From Echinostoma caproni (Eukaryota > Platyhelminthes > Trematoda > Plagiorchiida > Echinostomatidae), in the NCBI GenBank assembly GCA_900618425.1, contig UZAN01039453.1, positions 54,719 through 118,718 of the forward strand: a stretch of 64,000 nt of DNA, given 5' to 3'. The notes under the pieces are model-generated. The model did no database searches. It worked only from the letters and a program-made list of their open reading frames with translations, and had not been told where the DNA came from. The position numbers and the translations under genes were made by a program. Positions within the stretch are counted from its first letter, which is position 1. Each line of letters starts with the position of its first letter. Positions 12,441 to 23,600 of the stretch are shown here, in pieces.

Positions 12441-12572
12441 ACGAGGACAAAGCAGTTTGTCAGTGGTCCGTTCTTGTTCTGCTCCCATCAATAAAGGTAT
12501 CCCAATCCGCTAGAACAGAGAGAAGACAAATACGAATTCGATAAAGGGGACCCAATGTTTAAAGTATCCCAA
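12441..12572 (+). repeat. 132-bp direct repeat, right copy
   Basis: Partner of 11043-11174. About 250 bp of unrelated sequence lies between the LINE 3' end and this copy, so it is not a simple target-site duplication of the LINE alone. Confidence 0.9.
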
Positions 12573-13794
12573 TCCATCGAAGCTATTATTATAAAACCTG
12601 GTAAATAAACAGATTGCCCACGTAAGTCACTATGCAGGTATCATATAGAGAGACAGAGGGAAAAGCCAACCAAAAGCAAATCTGAACACGATGTTTTATT
12701 ATTTGGATCAACTATACAAAGTAAAATCCGTTACAAAGTTTAGTTTAACAAAGTGATTCTGTGACTTATCCCCAAGAAAGAATAATAATTTTATTTAGAC
12801 GATTTACTCTTGTTGTTAGTTCCTTTTTATTGACATAACAGAAGTGATCATAATTTGGGTAAGTAAACAAGACGACCAATTCCGGGTGGAAAATGTAGGA
12901 GAGGCACTAGGGCGTTGATCAGTGAGATCCCTTAGTTCGCATTTATCTAGTGATGCCCAATACGGTCAGATCATCTTAGGCAGCCTATTTAAGTTAATAA
13001 ATGTCTTCATCTTTTAGATTTATCATTAATATTCCGACATTTGTCCAAAGAAAAATCTGTAAAAGAAGCACAGAAGCACTTCGGTCCCTTGAAAGTTCGA
13101 TTTGTGAAACGATGATAACTGGAGACCTTTTCCTATTCAATAGGATTAAAGAATACGGATTTTTCATTAAATAGGAATACACATAAAAATCAAAACGGTG
13201 GTAAAAATCATAAATGTGCAATCGAAAATGAGTTAGATTAGATATGTTATTTTCTCAATCGCGGTCATTTTCATGAAATGCCACCGATTTAGAACCCAGC
13301 AATCAAAAAACATTATTATATACACAGAATTGTACTTGGCCACACTAAACGTGGGAATAAGTAATATATTGTTCAGAGAGGAATTTTTATTTTCCATTAT
13401 CCTGTTGTAAAAAATGGTTTACCCGAGACATAGTTCAAAGCTAGCAACACCTTGGCCTGGCATAATTTCAAAATTTATACAATAACCGTGGTGCGTGATT
13501 TGGGTAAACTCATTAAAACTCAATGCAACACGTACGCAGGTCCTTGAAAGCAAACACCATGTTGATTGTAGACGCGTTCTGTGAAAACATTCCACTGACG
13601 AAAAACCACTCAAATGTTCAAAATATTAACAAATACATTCGGACACGGATATGGGCATTAACGAATGTTATGTTTAAAATTTACCCAATACATCATTTAG
13701 AATAATCACACTAGGCGAAACATCTCATTTCTTTCCAGGAATTATTTATTGAGCTGTACAAAGATTACATAAATAAAACTATAAAACAGATTAT

Positions 13795-14060
13795 ACAGTA
13801 GAAGGATCGTAGCTCAGGATGCGCATGTTGGTGAGTTCTCCGACCTAGAAGTGTTGTTTCCAAACGTTTAGTGGACAAGCTATGCAAAACCCTCAGTGGA
13901 ACTAACCCGAAGTGAACACAGGTCAACACGAAGAAGTCGCAAATGCGTAGAGAAGAGATTGCAATCATTGACGGAGTCAACACCGACAGATTATCTTTGT
14001 TTCAAACCGGATACGAAGGAGTATCCCGACACACGCGCCGCAAACAGGCAGTGTTGGATG
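13795..14060 (+). other. Repeat-like segment, nature unknown
   Basis: Richer in GC than its surroundings, starting with ATCGTAGCTCAGG (A-box-like). Broken plus-strand frames give protein-like text but no family is recognised. Probably an old retroelement. Confidence 0.25.
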
Positions 14061-14634
14061 TGTCACTAACTCTTCAAGCGGTTTAATGGATGAAAGTCTC
14101 ACCCATATAATTGGATTTTAAGTGGTTAACTGGTCATCGCTCAACACTACTTCGGAGGACATTGTTCTTACTCTGGAGGCCAAATATTTCGCTGAGTTAC
14201 ATTTCTGTTGAATGCTAACGAAAATATTGAAGTTAGTGTAACAGCCACTTCGTGTCCGTTCTACTTACACATTTTGTAAAATCTGGTCCGTTTTACATTC
14301 TGTTGAGAGAAACTGTCAATAACGGTGGTTGAGTGTTCGCTTCAGGCTTCATGGCGTAGCGTGTTTTGTTGCTCATCTCGGTAAGTTCAAATGACGTGGG
14401 ATGTACGTCACTTCAAACATTAATCATAGAATATATTGTCCACTTATCTGGATTAGTGTACAAAACTATCGATTGTAGACTTCAGCCTAGTTCTTCTCGT
14501 GGAAGGCACCAAAACGTGATTGAATCGGTTGTAATTTCATAGCAACACCGTCATGTTGACTGCAAATGTTTTTTTTTGAAGTAGGAACGGAACTCAGATT
14601 TTATGTATTCCAATGGGTAATTTCAGTGAATGTT

Positions 14635-15903
14635 CCAACTAAACAAAAGTAATGGAATCGGTTGTTGTGGGTTCTCTCATGGAGTATTTCGAGAAGTATA
14701 ACCTTCTTCCTCCGCCCCAACACGCGTTTTGAAGGAAACACTCGAGCACTACAAATGTGCTACTTGCACGAGATGAATACACAAGATCAGTCGAAGATCT
14801 CTTAGACCTCTCCAAAGCGTCTAACAGAGTTAACCACCGTATACTGCTGTAAAAACTCCAGAACTATGGTGATCTAAAACTGCTCCTTGATTGGAGTCAG
14901 CAATTTCTTTGGACAACATATCGTTTCATTTCGAGTCAATGCTTCTTATCCGGACTGATTGAGGCTATCCGAGGAGTTCCACAAGGATCTGTATTCTGTC
15001 TGTACCTTTTCCAAGCATTCTAAACAACCTACCAGCTGTCCTTGGAGAAAACGCATTAGTATTCGTTGACGAAGCCACATTATGGAGGACGGTACAATAT
15101 TCTGAAGACTACGAAACCCTACAGGAAACTCTCGACGCAGTTTATCGATGGTCTATTTATAATGACATCGGATTCAACGTTGGGTATCGCTGCGCCACAG
15201 GAGTCGCTTTCCATACTAATTGTCATCACCGAGTGCTCCAAACGAAAAGGATCTGGGGGTTGTCGTTCATGAGGATCCAGTNACACATGGCGCAAGGGCG
15301 TCATCAAAGGCCATAAAGAACGTTGGATTGCTAAAACGTGCTTTGCCCCAGTTGCAATCAGCATAAATTAGACAACACACCGAAAATGTTATATAGGCTT
15401 GGAATGTTTGACTGATTTCCGACCAAAAGGAGCTCCAACCTCCGAAAAGTTCAAGGGGTTGCAATCCAAGACCCATGGTGAAAGGCCGTAAATTCCCGGA
15501 CTCTACCGAATACAGAGAGACATTATCCTTGTATTTCAAACATTATATCAACCTAACCACCATTTTAGTACTCTACTAACACTATCTAGGAATGGCCACC
15601 TCAGAGAACGTCCGTTTAAATTGCTGCTCCAAAAGTGTCGGCTAGACTGCAGGCATTACTCTTACAGCTCAGAGTTTGTATTTCATGAAAATCCCTTCCA
15701 CCTCAAGTTGTTTGTGCACCAACCATCGACTCATTGAAGTCCCGACTGAATGAAGCATTGAACCACCTAACTTTTCAGTACCATTGATAGAACGTTATAA
15801 TTTGCAATTTAATCGTACTACCAACCGAACCCAGGGTGTACAGATCCTATGGGATTCAATAAACATCAACTTTGTAATTTACTCATAATAAAAGTTTGAA
15901 TTT
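14635..15903 (+). mobile_element. CR1-like LINE fragment with RT and C-terminal region
   Basis: In shifting plus-strand frames I read MEYFEKYNLLPPPQHAF (family 'LL...QHGF'), LLDLSKASNRVNHRIL (family 'DFSKAFD.VnHriL'), GVPQGSVFCLYLF and LVFVDEATLWRT (degenerate FADD block). After these come THGARASSKAIKNVGLLKRA and, near the end, RERPFKLLLQKCRLDC and SLKSRLNEALNH. The order is correct for one CR1-type ORF2 from mid-RT to the 3' end. It has many stops and frameshifts and the catalytic FADD is altered, so it is inactive. The tail CATAATAAAAGTTTGAA (about 15882) resembles the 3' end of the copy at 12.17 kb. One ambiguous base lies at 15282. Confidence 0.8.
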
Positions 15904-18504
15904 GATTGTGAGAGGCTGATTGTTACCCATCGCTCAACTAGAATTGATAATTATGTGGTGGTTGCATGCACTCCTCTGGCGACAAATATGTGTATTTTGG
16001 CTCAATTTTTCATTCCATTTGTGTGTTGAACTTGGGGAGATTATAATACGGGTGTTTGAAGCAAGTGCGCAGAGCAAAAGTACAATTTGTAACAAAGAAA
16101 AACGTGAAAGGTGGTGTTTTCTCTCAAAAAGTATGTCAAAGAGAAGGTAAGCTCGCTCCTCATTGTTATGAATAGTACCACTTCTAGTGAGGCACACTGA
16201 TTTCTCCCGTTTTGGTCAATATCCCTCAGCGTGATTTGCTACGCAGCTACTCATTACATTCAGAGATGATAAATACGTTTGTGTATCCCCTTTGAGAAAT
16301 CTATACTCAATGATTTGGTTACATCATGCTCCTTATTATTATTATCATTATTTTTGTTACTGTATGTGCTAATCCTGAAAACCTTTAATGAAAGGAGCTG
16401 TAGGTAAACACAGCTTGGTAGAGATTTTTGAAAAACGAATGAAACCTGATTTAATTGGATGAAAAACAGGGGTTGAATGAAAAGGCGAAATGCCTGTACA
16501 CTGAAAATAATCACAGTTGGTATGTAGTTATACATTACTTATTCTTTTCGCCTCAGATTGCTTGATTGGCAGTACTGTGAGATGAATTTGTGAAATCGAG
16601 ATCAGGAAGCGTTTTTATTTGATTTTGCCTAAATGTAACTTTTCCTTGTATTACAGTGATGAACACTTGTCTCGTTCTTCTCTGAACCCGCTATGGTCCA
16701 AGATCTCTTGCTCACTGACACTGACGATATATACAAACTGGGGGGAAAAGTGCTGCTTCAACGGTGCACCCCACAAATCACATCACGGGATGAATTCACC
16801 AAACACCAACAAAAACACCGAAAAAGGGATCATTTGATTTTTGTGCGTTTTATTCCAAGTCTATGGTACCGGACAGTTCAGAAGGTTTCTTTAATTTTCT
16901 TCGTCATCTTGAAATAGCGAAATTGCGGCTGTACGCGCTAAACGTGTGACCTCAACAGGCAAAACTCCAAAAGTTCGCTCGTTGCATGTTTTTAATGTTG
17001 AGGTTTATTATCAATTAAAATGACCAGTCCATATAACTTTTTTTATCACCCGTTATACATAGTACCAACAACTGAACCACGTCAACAGAACCTCAAATGA
17101 ATGATGCCAAACTTGAATCCTTTCACGGCAATTATTCAAGGATGAAACATTATTTGACGATGTAATATAAATCATACATGCAACAATGGAGTTATCTGTT
17201 ACTTCAACATCAGTTAGACATACTTCTCAGACGTTTTTAACTTTGTTAGATTTGGGGATTCAAGACTACTGGTATGAAAAAAACTATGAACGGAATGGGA
17301 ACTACTCGAGCGTGTCATGCTATTAGGGTCACGTCTCCGCCCAGTAACCGTGAAGAAAATCCACTGTGCAACGAAGAAAATCGAAATAAAGTCGTTAGTT
17401 AGCTCTACAGGTGTGAGTAAATCCTATCTCTATTTGGAACCAGATTAATAGAAGACACAGAGGTAATATGCTCACAGTAGAAAGTATTGTTGCCACTGAT
17501 TTCTTCACATAAATGCCATCTTTAGTATCGTTGTGATATGCGTTTTCTTACAAGAGTTGAGCACTGCATGACCTCAGGATAATAATGGTAAAAGCACATT
17601 TAACAGAGGCGCCACAACCAGTCATACACTATCAATTCCAAGGATTTGACCTGCGATGTCAAACGCTTTATCACACCAGGTAATTGACCCGTTTGTCTTT
17701 TTATTATTGTGCTCATTGCAATCAAATTGCATAAATAATCATTCCTCAAAGGAAAATGAAATCACCTGAGTTCATGTGGTACGCCAGTGAACATTTCGCT
17801 TCCAACCTAAAGTTTACCCAGATTCGCCAGACAAGCAAATTCACTTTTCGAATAATAATGGGAGTCATTTGTTCGTGTTTGAGAATCATTTTTACCAATC
17901 TCTACAAACTGGAGAGCAGACAAACAGTCACTCTTCCCCGCCCGAGGTGGATCAGTTCAAGCAACAGACAACACGGTCTGCCCATCCGCCCGTGAAACAA
18001 GACATGTGATCTGTTTGGTTTTCTATCAAATCCAGAGACCAAGATGCGCGTTCATCAAATGTCGTTGTGATGGTGTTGGCCAAATCGGTTTCCCTATTCC
18101 AAAATATCAATTGATCCTGGTCACCTAATTCCTCCGTTCATAGATCTTTTATGCTGTTCACTATCTCCTGCTTGAAAAAGGCAGTTGACAGTTTTTAGAA
18201 ACATATTTGTGCACATTCCAAACCGAATATTTGAGTGTGGAAAATAAAATAAGTTTCATTTTTTTGCAAGCAAGATTATTCACGTCATATCTGAACATTG
18301 TGTTCTTCCACCAACTATTTAAATATTTCTGCTTTAACCAAGTCGAATCCGTTGTGTAGTACCGATAGTGACCAGATGTGAAAAGTGACGTAAGGCATTC
18401 TGTAACCGTAGGTATACGCATCCCGGTGGCTGAACAGAACAATGATGGCGTAACGGCAACAGATCTAAAATTCACGGAGTATGCTCATTGATTGAGAACA
18501 CAGT
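15904..18504. other. No firm gene, putative semaphorin intron 7
   Basis: If the candidate exon at 1249 is real, this is part of a roughly 19-kb intron. Apart from the weak frame at 16657 nothing is recognisable. Confidence 0.5.
16657..16850 (+). other. Coding-like stretch after a good acceptor
   Basis: TTGTATTACAG at 16656 is followed by two open plus-strand frames. One contains MVQDLLLTDTDDIYKLGGKV and a basic KHQQKHRKRD segment. No partner exon was found on the plus strand. Unrecognised; low support. Confidence 0.2.
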
Positions 18505-18691
18505 GTAGGCAAACATATGTTTTCGGTGAATTCCTTTTCAAGCCTTTACAATCACATTTATATGAAACAAGTTCGATGAGGTCGAACAAAACAAAAACAA
18601 AAAGGTGAATGACTCATGTGTTCGGAAATGAGCCCAAGAGAACTCTAAATTTGTTGTGCGCAGTTTCAACCACGTAACCAAAGTGATTACG

Positions 18692-19370
18692 TCATGGTGT
18701 TACGTCATGGTTGTATGAACAAGCAATTTTCTCTTCCCTTGGCCAGGGGAGTTTGAGAGCTTGAATCAATTTGCGTTGTGCGCACAGCTCAGGCTTCATG
18801 AGTCGGATGCTAATCGCCTCTGCGGTCGCTAACTTACGGAAACCTGTTGCGCTTGAGGGGTGTGGTGAGACTCGATAGATGATTGTAGATGCTGAGCGCA
18901 TGTCAATCAAGTGACCCGTCTCTGCCAGATGAGCAACGATCGAGCTGGACACAGTTCCACTCCCACCATGTGTAAGCCAGCGTGGATTGTGTTCTTTGAT
19001 CCTTTGAGATAGCTGCCCTGTCGTTCGACCTACGTAAGTTGCTCCACAAGTGCACTTGAATTGGTAGACAATCGTAGATGAGGTCAGCATAGGCAATTTA
19101 TCTTTGTTATAGCATCGGATGTTTGGTGACGTAGAGAACACACATTTTGGCTGTGCGGCATTAAATGTAGATTTTACTGCGGAGGATAAAACTACTGATC
19201 CTCTCAGTGGCGGCACCACCTTTAAACGGAAGTTTTATAAAAAGCATTTTCTTCTCCGCTTTTGGCAGCTTTGTTGGCTTATTTTGTTCAGTCCAGGTAC
19301 GGTCAATAAACTTCTTAGGATAGCCATTTTCTAGTAAGGTTCTCCTCACTAGTTCAAGTTCGTCCTTCAA
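18692..19370 (-). pseudogene. Penelope-like linker and GIY-YIG endonuclease region
   Basis: Two overlapping minus-strand frames form this piece. The upper frame (19370-19161) ends in FIKLPFKGGAATERISSFIL. The lower (19219-18692, 175 codons to a TGA) carries STFNAAQPKCVFSTS, then YQFKCTCGATYVGRTTGQLS and QRIKEH, the GIY-YIG core with its downstream Arg and His. Joining them needs one frameshift in the linker, so the copy is broken once here, while the endonuclease part itself is intact to its C-terminus. In Penelope elements this nuclease nicks the target for reverse transcription. Confidence 0.85.
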
Positions 19371-19616
19371 AGTATCTTCTGAACAGATGCGCCTTGCTCT
19401 CTGTACCAGACTGCGTATGAAGTTACGTTTTTGATAGAGTGGAACGAAGCTATGAAAATTTGTGTACTGTCCACTTCATGTTGCTTTGCGAAGTATCTTT
19501 CTTTGGATAGACCCGTCGGGGCGCCTGGTCAGATGAACATCCAAAAAAGGAAGGCAATCGTTCTCCTCTGGTTCAGTTGTGAACTTAATTGATGAATGTG
19601 CGTTATTAAATACTGA

Positions 19617-19990
19617 CTACACTTCGGGAAGATTAGTGTTCTCGTTAGACACAAAAAACATATCATCCACGTAACAGTGATATTGTTCGAAAGATCTAAT
19701 GGCTGTAGATAAAGAAGTTGTCTCTAGCTTGGCCATGAAGATGTCCACCAGAACAGGTCCGATGGGTGAACCCATAGCAACGCCATCGACTTGGCGGTAG
19801 AAAGTATTATTAAACGAAAATTGCACATTTCGTGTGCATTGAAGTATGAGTTCTTTAAGGGTTAAGACAGGAATCCCCACGGATATCATTTCAGGGTTTA
19901 TAAATTCACAGAGTAAATCAACTGTTTCAAACAGAGGAACATTTGTAAAGATCTTGTAAAGATCTAAAATTAATCTTGATTCTGGAGAAC
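19617..19990 (-). pseudogene. Penelope-like reverse transcriptase fragment
   Basis: The uninterrupted stretch from 19889 includes FNNTFYRQVDGVAMGSPIGP, then VLVDIFMA, and then YVDDMFF. These are the RT template-contact block and the catalytic YVDD of the Penelope class. Upstream, a remnant reading DLYKIFTNVPLFETVDLL gives the preceding 'DV.aLFTnVPl.et' block in the same frame past the first Met. A stop interrupts just after NTNLPEV; the next frame continues with the expected 'FNNAH.SIKFT.E.E....LPFLDV' block. Without the fingers region it cannot be active. Confidence 0.85.
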
Positions 19991-20336
19991 TCTCCGCCTG
20001 TGCATGACACCGATCTTTGTTTTGTATCCATCAATTCATTGCCATTGGTCATGTATTCACAAATTCACTCACATGCAAAGGAATACACTTAACACAAGAA
20101 ATTCAATGATTTTATGGTATAATTGTCTCTTGACCAGTCTGAGGCTCTATAAATCTCACAAGTACATGCCTAATATGATGCGCTTTGGTTTACAACTGGA
20201 TACTAGGACTCTCATGTGATACTATCGATTATAAAATGATCAATCAATATACAGCATTATAGATTTCACTCTCATTGGTCGGTATGAAGGGCAAACGAAT
20301 ACAATAGAAAACGATTGAGTTACACAAAGAACACAC

Positions 20337-20682
20337 CTGCAGTTTGCTGCCTGGGAGCAATTTGTCACAGCAAATCGTATCAGTTTAGAGCCATTCATCA
20401 AATAAAGCTCAATATGTGTCCGCGCATTAAGCGGACTGATTGGGGGTGAAGATACGTGTCGGATTCCACCTGATGAATCGTATTGGACGAACTGCAGTGT
20501 CCGGATCGGTTGCGAATGAGGTAACTTGATCAACCTTTGAATCACATGAATTTGTCCACTTGCCAAAACGGAATTATCAATATCACGGGGCTGTGGAGTT
20601 TGCTGATACTGATTGGGTGTGGTCTGAGTTACATGCTTCACATCGGGATTGATCAGAAGAAGTTTAAACACCTCGCCAGATT
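20337..20682 (-). CDS. Semaphorin gene exon 7, end of sema domain
   Basis: Acceptor CCCAAATTTTCAG, donor GTGTGT at 20336. The first two bases complete Gln528, so the join reads YIGTQSGEVFKLLLINPD, the typical sema 'GTd.G.v.Kv' strand. The exon is 346 bp (residues 529-642). A Gln/Pro-rich loop follows, then IHVIQRLIKL, matching 'vieEi.lf', and IELYLMNGSKLIRFAVTNC, matching 'LyvGs..gV.qvpl..C', the last sema strand. It ends with NCSQAANC, where the PSI domain usually starts. It leaves in phase 2. NGS and NCS are possible N-glycosylation sites. A Penelope-like element begins about 0.3 kb downstream in the next intron. Confidence 0.85.
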
Positions 20683-23600
20683 CTGAAAATTTGGGAAAGT
20701 ATTGAACGAAATTAAACTCATTTTATACGCAGTTTACAATAATAAATGATCTACCCAACCAGTGTAAAAATGGAAATGGAAAATTTGCAATGCACAACTA
20801 TAATTCATATTTATAAATAATGAATGTACACCTCTACCAATAACAAGACGTTATGTGAAACACTTTCGGGGATATTTTTCAGTGATATACGTGTACTGTA
20901 CAGGTGTAGATTGTATCAAATCTAACATCCACGGAGTTTGATATTACCGGAGGCGTCTTCAGGCTGCAATAATACCCAGGAAGGCCGTGTGTCATCTTTT
21001 AATCAGAAATCTAAAGATAAATCAAAGCAGCTAAGTTCACGAAAACCATCATGATTTGCGCTACTCCGGCTCGTAAATCAATTTCATCTTCACCATAAAA
21101 TTTTCCCCAAAGTTCTGGGTTGGTTAAGCAGGGCCTGCGGTATCAATGTCAAAGTACAATCTCTTGGTGAGCGAGATTCAAATTTGTATCGTATGACTAA
21201 GAGTCTACGGGAATCATTCCACGAGGCTGAATTCTTCACGTAGAAGGGTGTTGCCCAAACGTCCAAAAGCAATGCTCATTTCATGTAAAAGCGAATAATT
21301 ATTCAGCACCACAATGTACCGGACATACCAGTAACCACCCACACATGCTCCCTTCTGTTTTCCTTCCATGGTCGCCATCGGTGGACGAAGTGCAGAGCAA
21401 TGGGAACGAAAAATGACCCGCAAAATGATTATAGGATCTAGTCAATTTGAGTGTTAATTTCCGAAACACCTTCATTCTGTTTGCTTCATTCATAAATCCT
21501 GCCTTTGGAAATCATCCCAATAAAGGTTAAAAATAAAAAGCTCGAAAGGTTTGAGTTCAACGGTTTTCCGGTCTACTTTCCGCCCTCGCCCCAACTATAA
21601 CGTTGAACTTCTGAAGAAGTTGCACACAGCTAAGTTGTTTTTAGGGTTTACAGAATAAGCATACTTTACAGGAGTGGAACTCGTGATGATGCAAACAATC
21701 CACTGAAAAAGTGCGAAATGCATTTTAGGTGGTTCAAAATGGATTGAAAAACTAACCGCACTTAAGAGCGAGGAGTGTCTGTTATCTACAAACTAGTATT
21801 GTTCAACGCTTCTCACCTTGTTGAACAAAAAACTCCAAAGGTACCAACTCTAAGTTAACACGTTGTTAAACAACAGCTTTTTCATTTCTTCTAGGATATA
21901 AAGACTCATATCCCTCATAAAGAACCCGTTGCATTGATTTTTCAAACATGCTATTTAAGATCAATCAGGACAGTGGAGTGGATATTATATCAGAAGGTTG
22001 TTCTTGTACAAGGAGTAAACGTTAGTGACGTAATCCGGTGAATGGAGGCAGCTAATTGTTGAAAAATAAACACTCCATGATTGTGTCCCTGAAGAATATG
22101 CATAAGAACAGATTTTTAAATCTGCTGATTAGACTTCAAATGATCCCCGTACCTCAACTGAGTTTCTTCCAAACTGCGTTAACTGAAAACCTGCTCTCTG
22201 ACTTAGTTATACCGGTAAGTTTCTCTTACATGCAGACCTTCAAGACTGAGGTTCCATTTCATCCAGGAGTTTGGTTTTCACCGTTAGGTCTTTAGGTCTC
22301 TGACCCACTGAACGGTTCGCTGCAGACGAGTAAAAGTCACATAAAGAGCTATTCTCATAGTTATTATTTTAATTGCGTAAAGGATATATAGAATATATAT
22401 AATATATTTGCCTGAAGCTCATATCAACGTTTACAGTGGATAGAACTAATTGATCCAAAACCTTGCCCGCTACGCGCATTGAGAGATTTTTCCTTGTAGC
22501 CGTACAACTGTCCTTCAATCCATCGTCTCGGTAGACCAGCATTTGTCCCTTGTTTAATGCCAACAACAGCAAATCAGGCGAAAGTCTTCATTCTACTCGA
22601 ATGTATCTTATAACAGGTGTTTAAAAGGTTATACGTTCACAATGACTGAAACTTGTTGTCGTGGAGAACAAAGACAGGCGAATTTATGAAGTATGATCAA
22701 GTAGACTTTAGGTTACAGAGCATTAGTGCTCGACATAACCCTGAATGTATTTCACATGCTTCCAGGGCGTTTCTGATGCACTTAGAGTCACCCATTTGTG
22801 TTGAGCTCATTTTTTTGCGAATGGAATGTGCAAGCGTGCTGTTAGACGAATATTCTAATTTTTAATGTTTTTGGTAAACCACTGTCCGATATACGAAAAG
22901 AATACTTCAAAACGTTTCCGGCACTGTATTTAGTTTCTATTTGACTCCTACTGATGTTAAAATATCAGGGACCAAATTTAGTTTCAATACAAAATGCCCA
23001 ATGGTCACATGTACCATATTGTTGGAGATCCTTGCTTGATATACGGTCTGCTTGGGTTCGGTAAACAATGTAAAATATTCCCCACTACCCAAACATCTTT
23101 GGTTTTTACGAAGTGTTCAACTTTGCACATAGAATTGGGGCTCAAAGTTTCTTGATCCAAGAGCTTAATTGTGTCTAAAGTGATATCTTTCTAGAAATTA
23201 ATGATGAGCAACGGAAAAATTGGAGTGTACACCGGGATTTCGTTACGGATAAATTCTGTGAGCGTACTCTCTTATTCGTTCTGGATTACGACCATTATCA
23301 GCCTTTGACTAGTACCCTACACTTAATAATTTTCATTTCACTCATTTGAAGCTGTGATCATTCGTCTTCCTCACCCAGGAATAATTACTAAAACTATTGA
23401 TTTAACTCTGCATATGCTTTCTCGTTGATCAAATCACTCGCAGATCATCGATATGGAATCTTATTCATATATACGCACACGACTTCACACATCACCTATA
23501 CCCGTAGATCACAGTCACAGGCCACGTATGAACAGATCACCTTGCCAATAAAGAGAGAGAATGAGCAAGAATAGACGTTTCGTAAAGATTATGAACGGAA

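Larger units (their letters stand above)
18505..20020 (-). mobile_element. Penelope-like retroelement, 3' two-thirds, minus strand
   Basis: Reading down the minus strand: a reverse-transcriptase part (19890-19617), a linker with frameshifts, then a GIY-YIG endonuclease part (19219-18692), then about 190 bp of tail to 18505. This order (RT then GIY-YIG) defines Penelope-like elements. The tail end at 18505-18556 matches that of a second copy at 57242. The 5' side fades out near 20020, so most of the N-terminal RT is missing. No flanking terminal repeats were recognised. It lies in semaphorin intron 7, in the same orientation as the gene. Confidence 0.85.

Noticed and set aside
11043..12572. 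LTR retrotransposon with 132-bp LTRs
   Set aside because: The interior encodes a non-LTR (CR1-like) reverse transcriptase and shows no gag, protease, integrase, primer-binding site or TG...CA ends.
13419..13613. Minus-strand frame with several cysteines as a PSI exon
   Set aside because: Acceptor and phase fit loosely, but the DPYC..W core is absent and the donor is poor.
18161..18475. 104-codon minus-strand frame as a possible PSI or tail exon of the semaphorin
   Set aside because: No cysteine pattern of a PSI domain, and no acceptor in the required phase.
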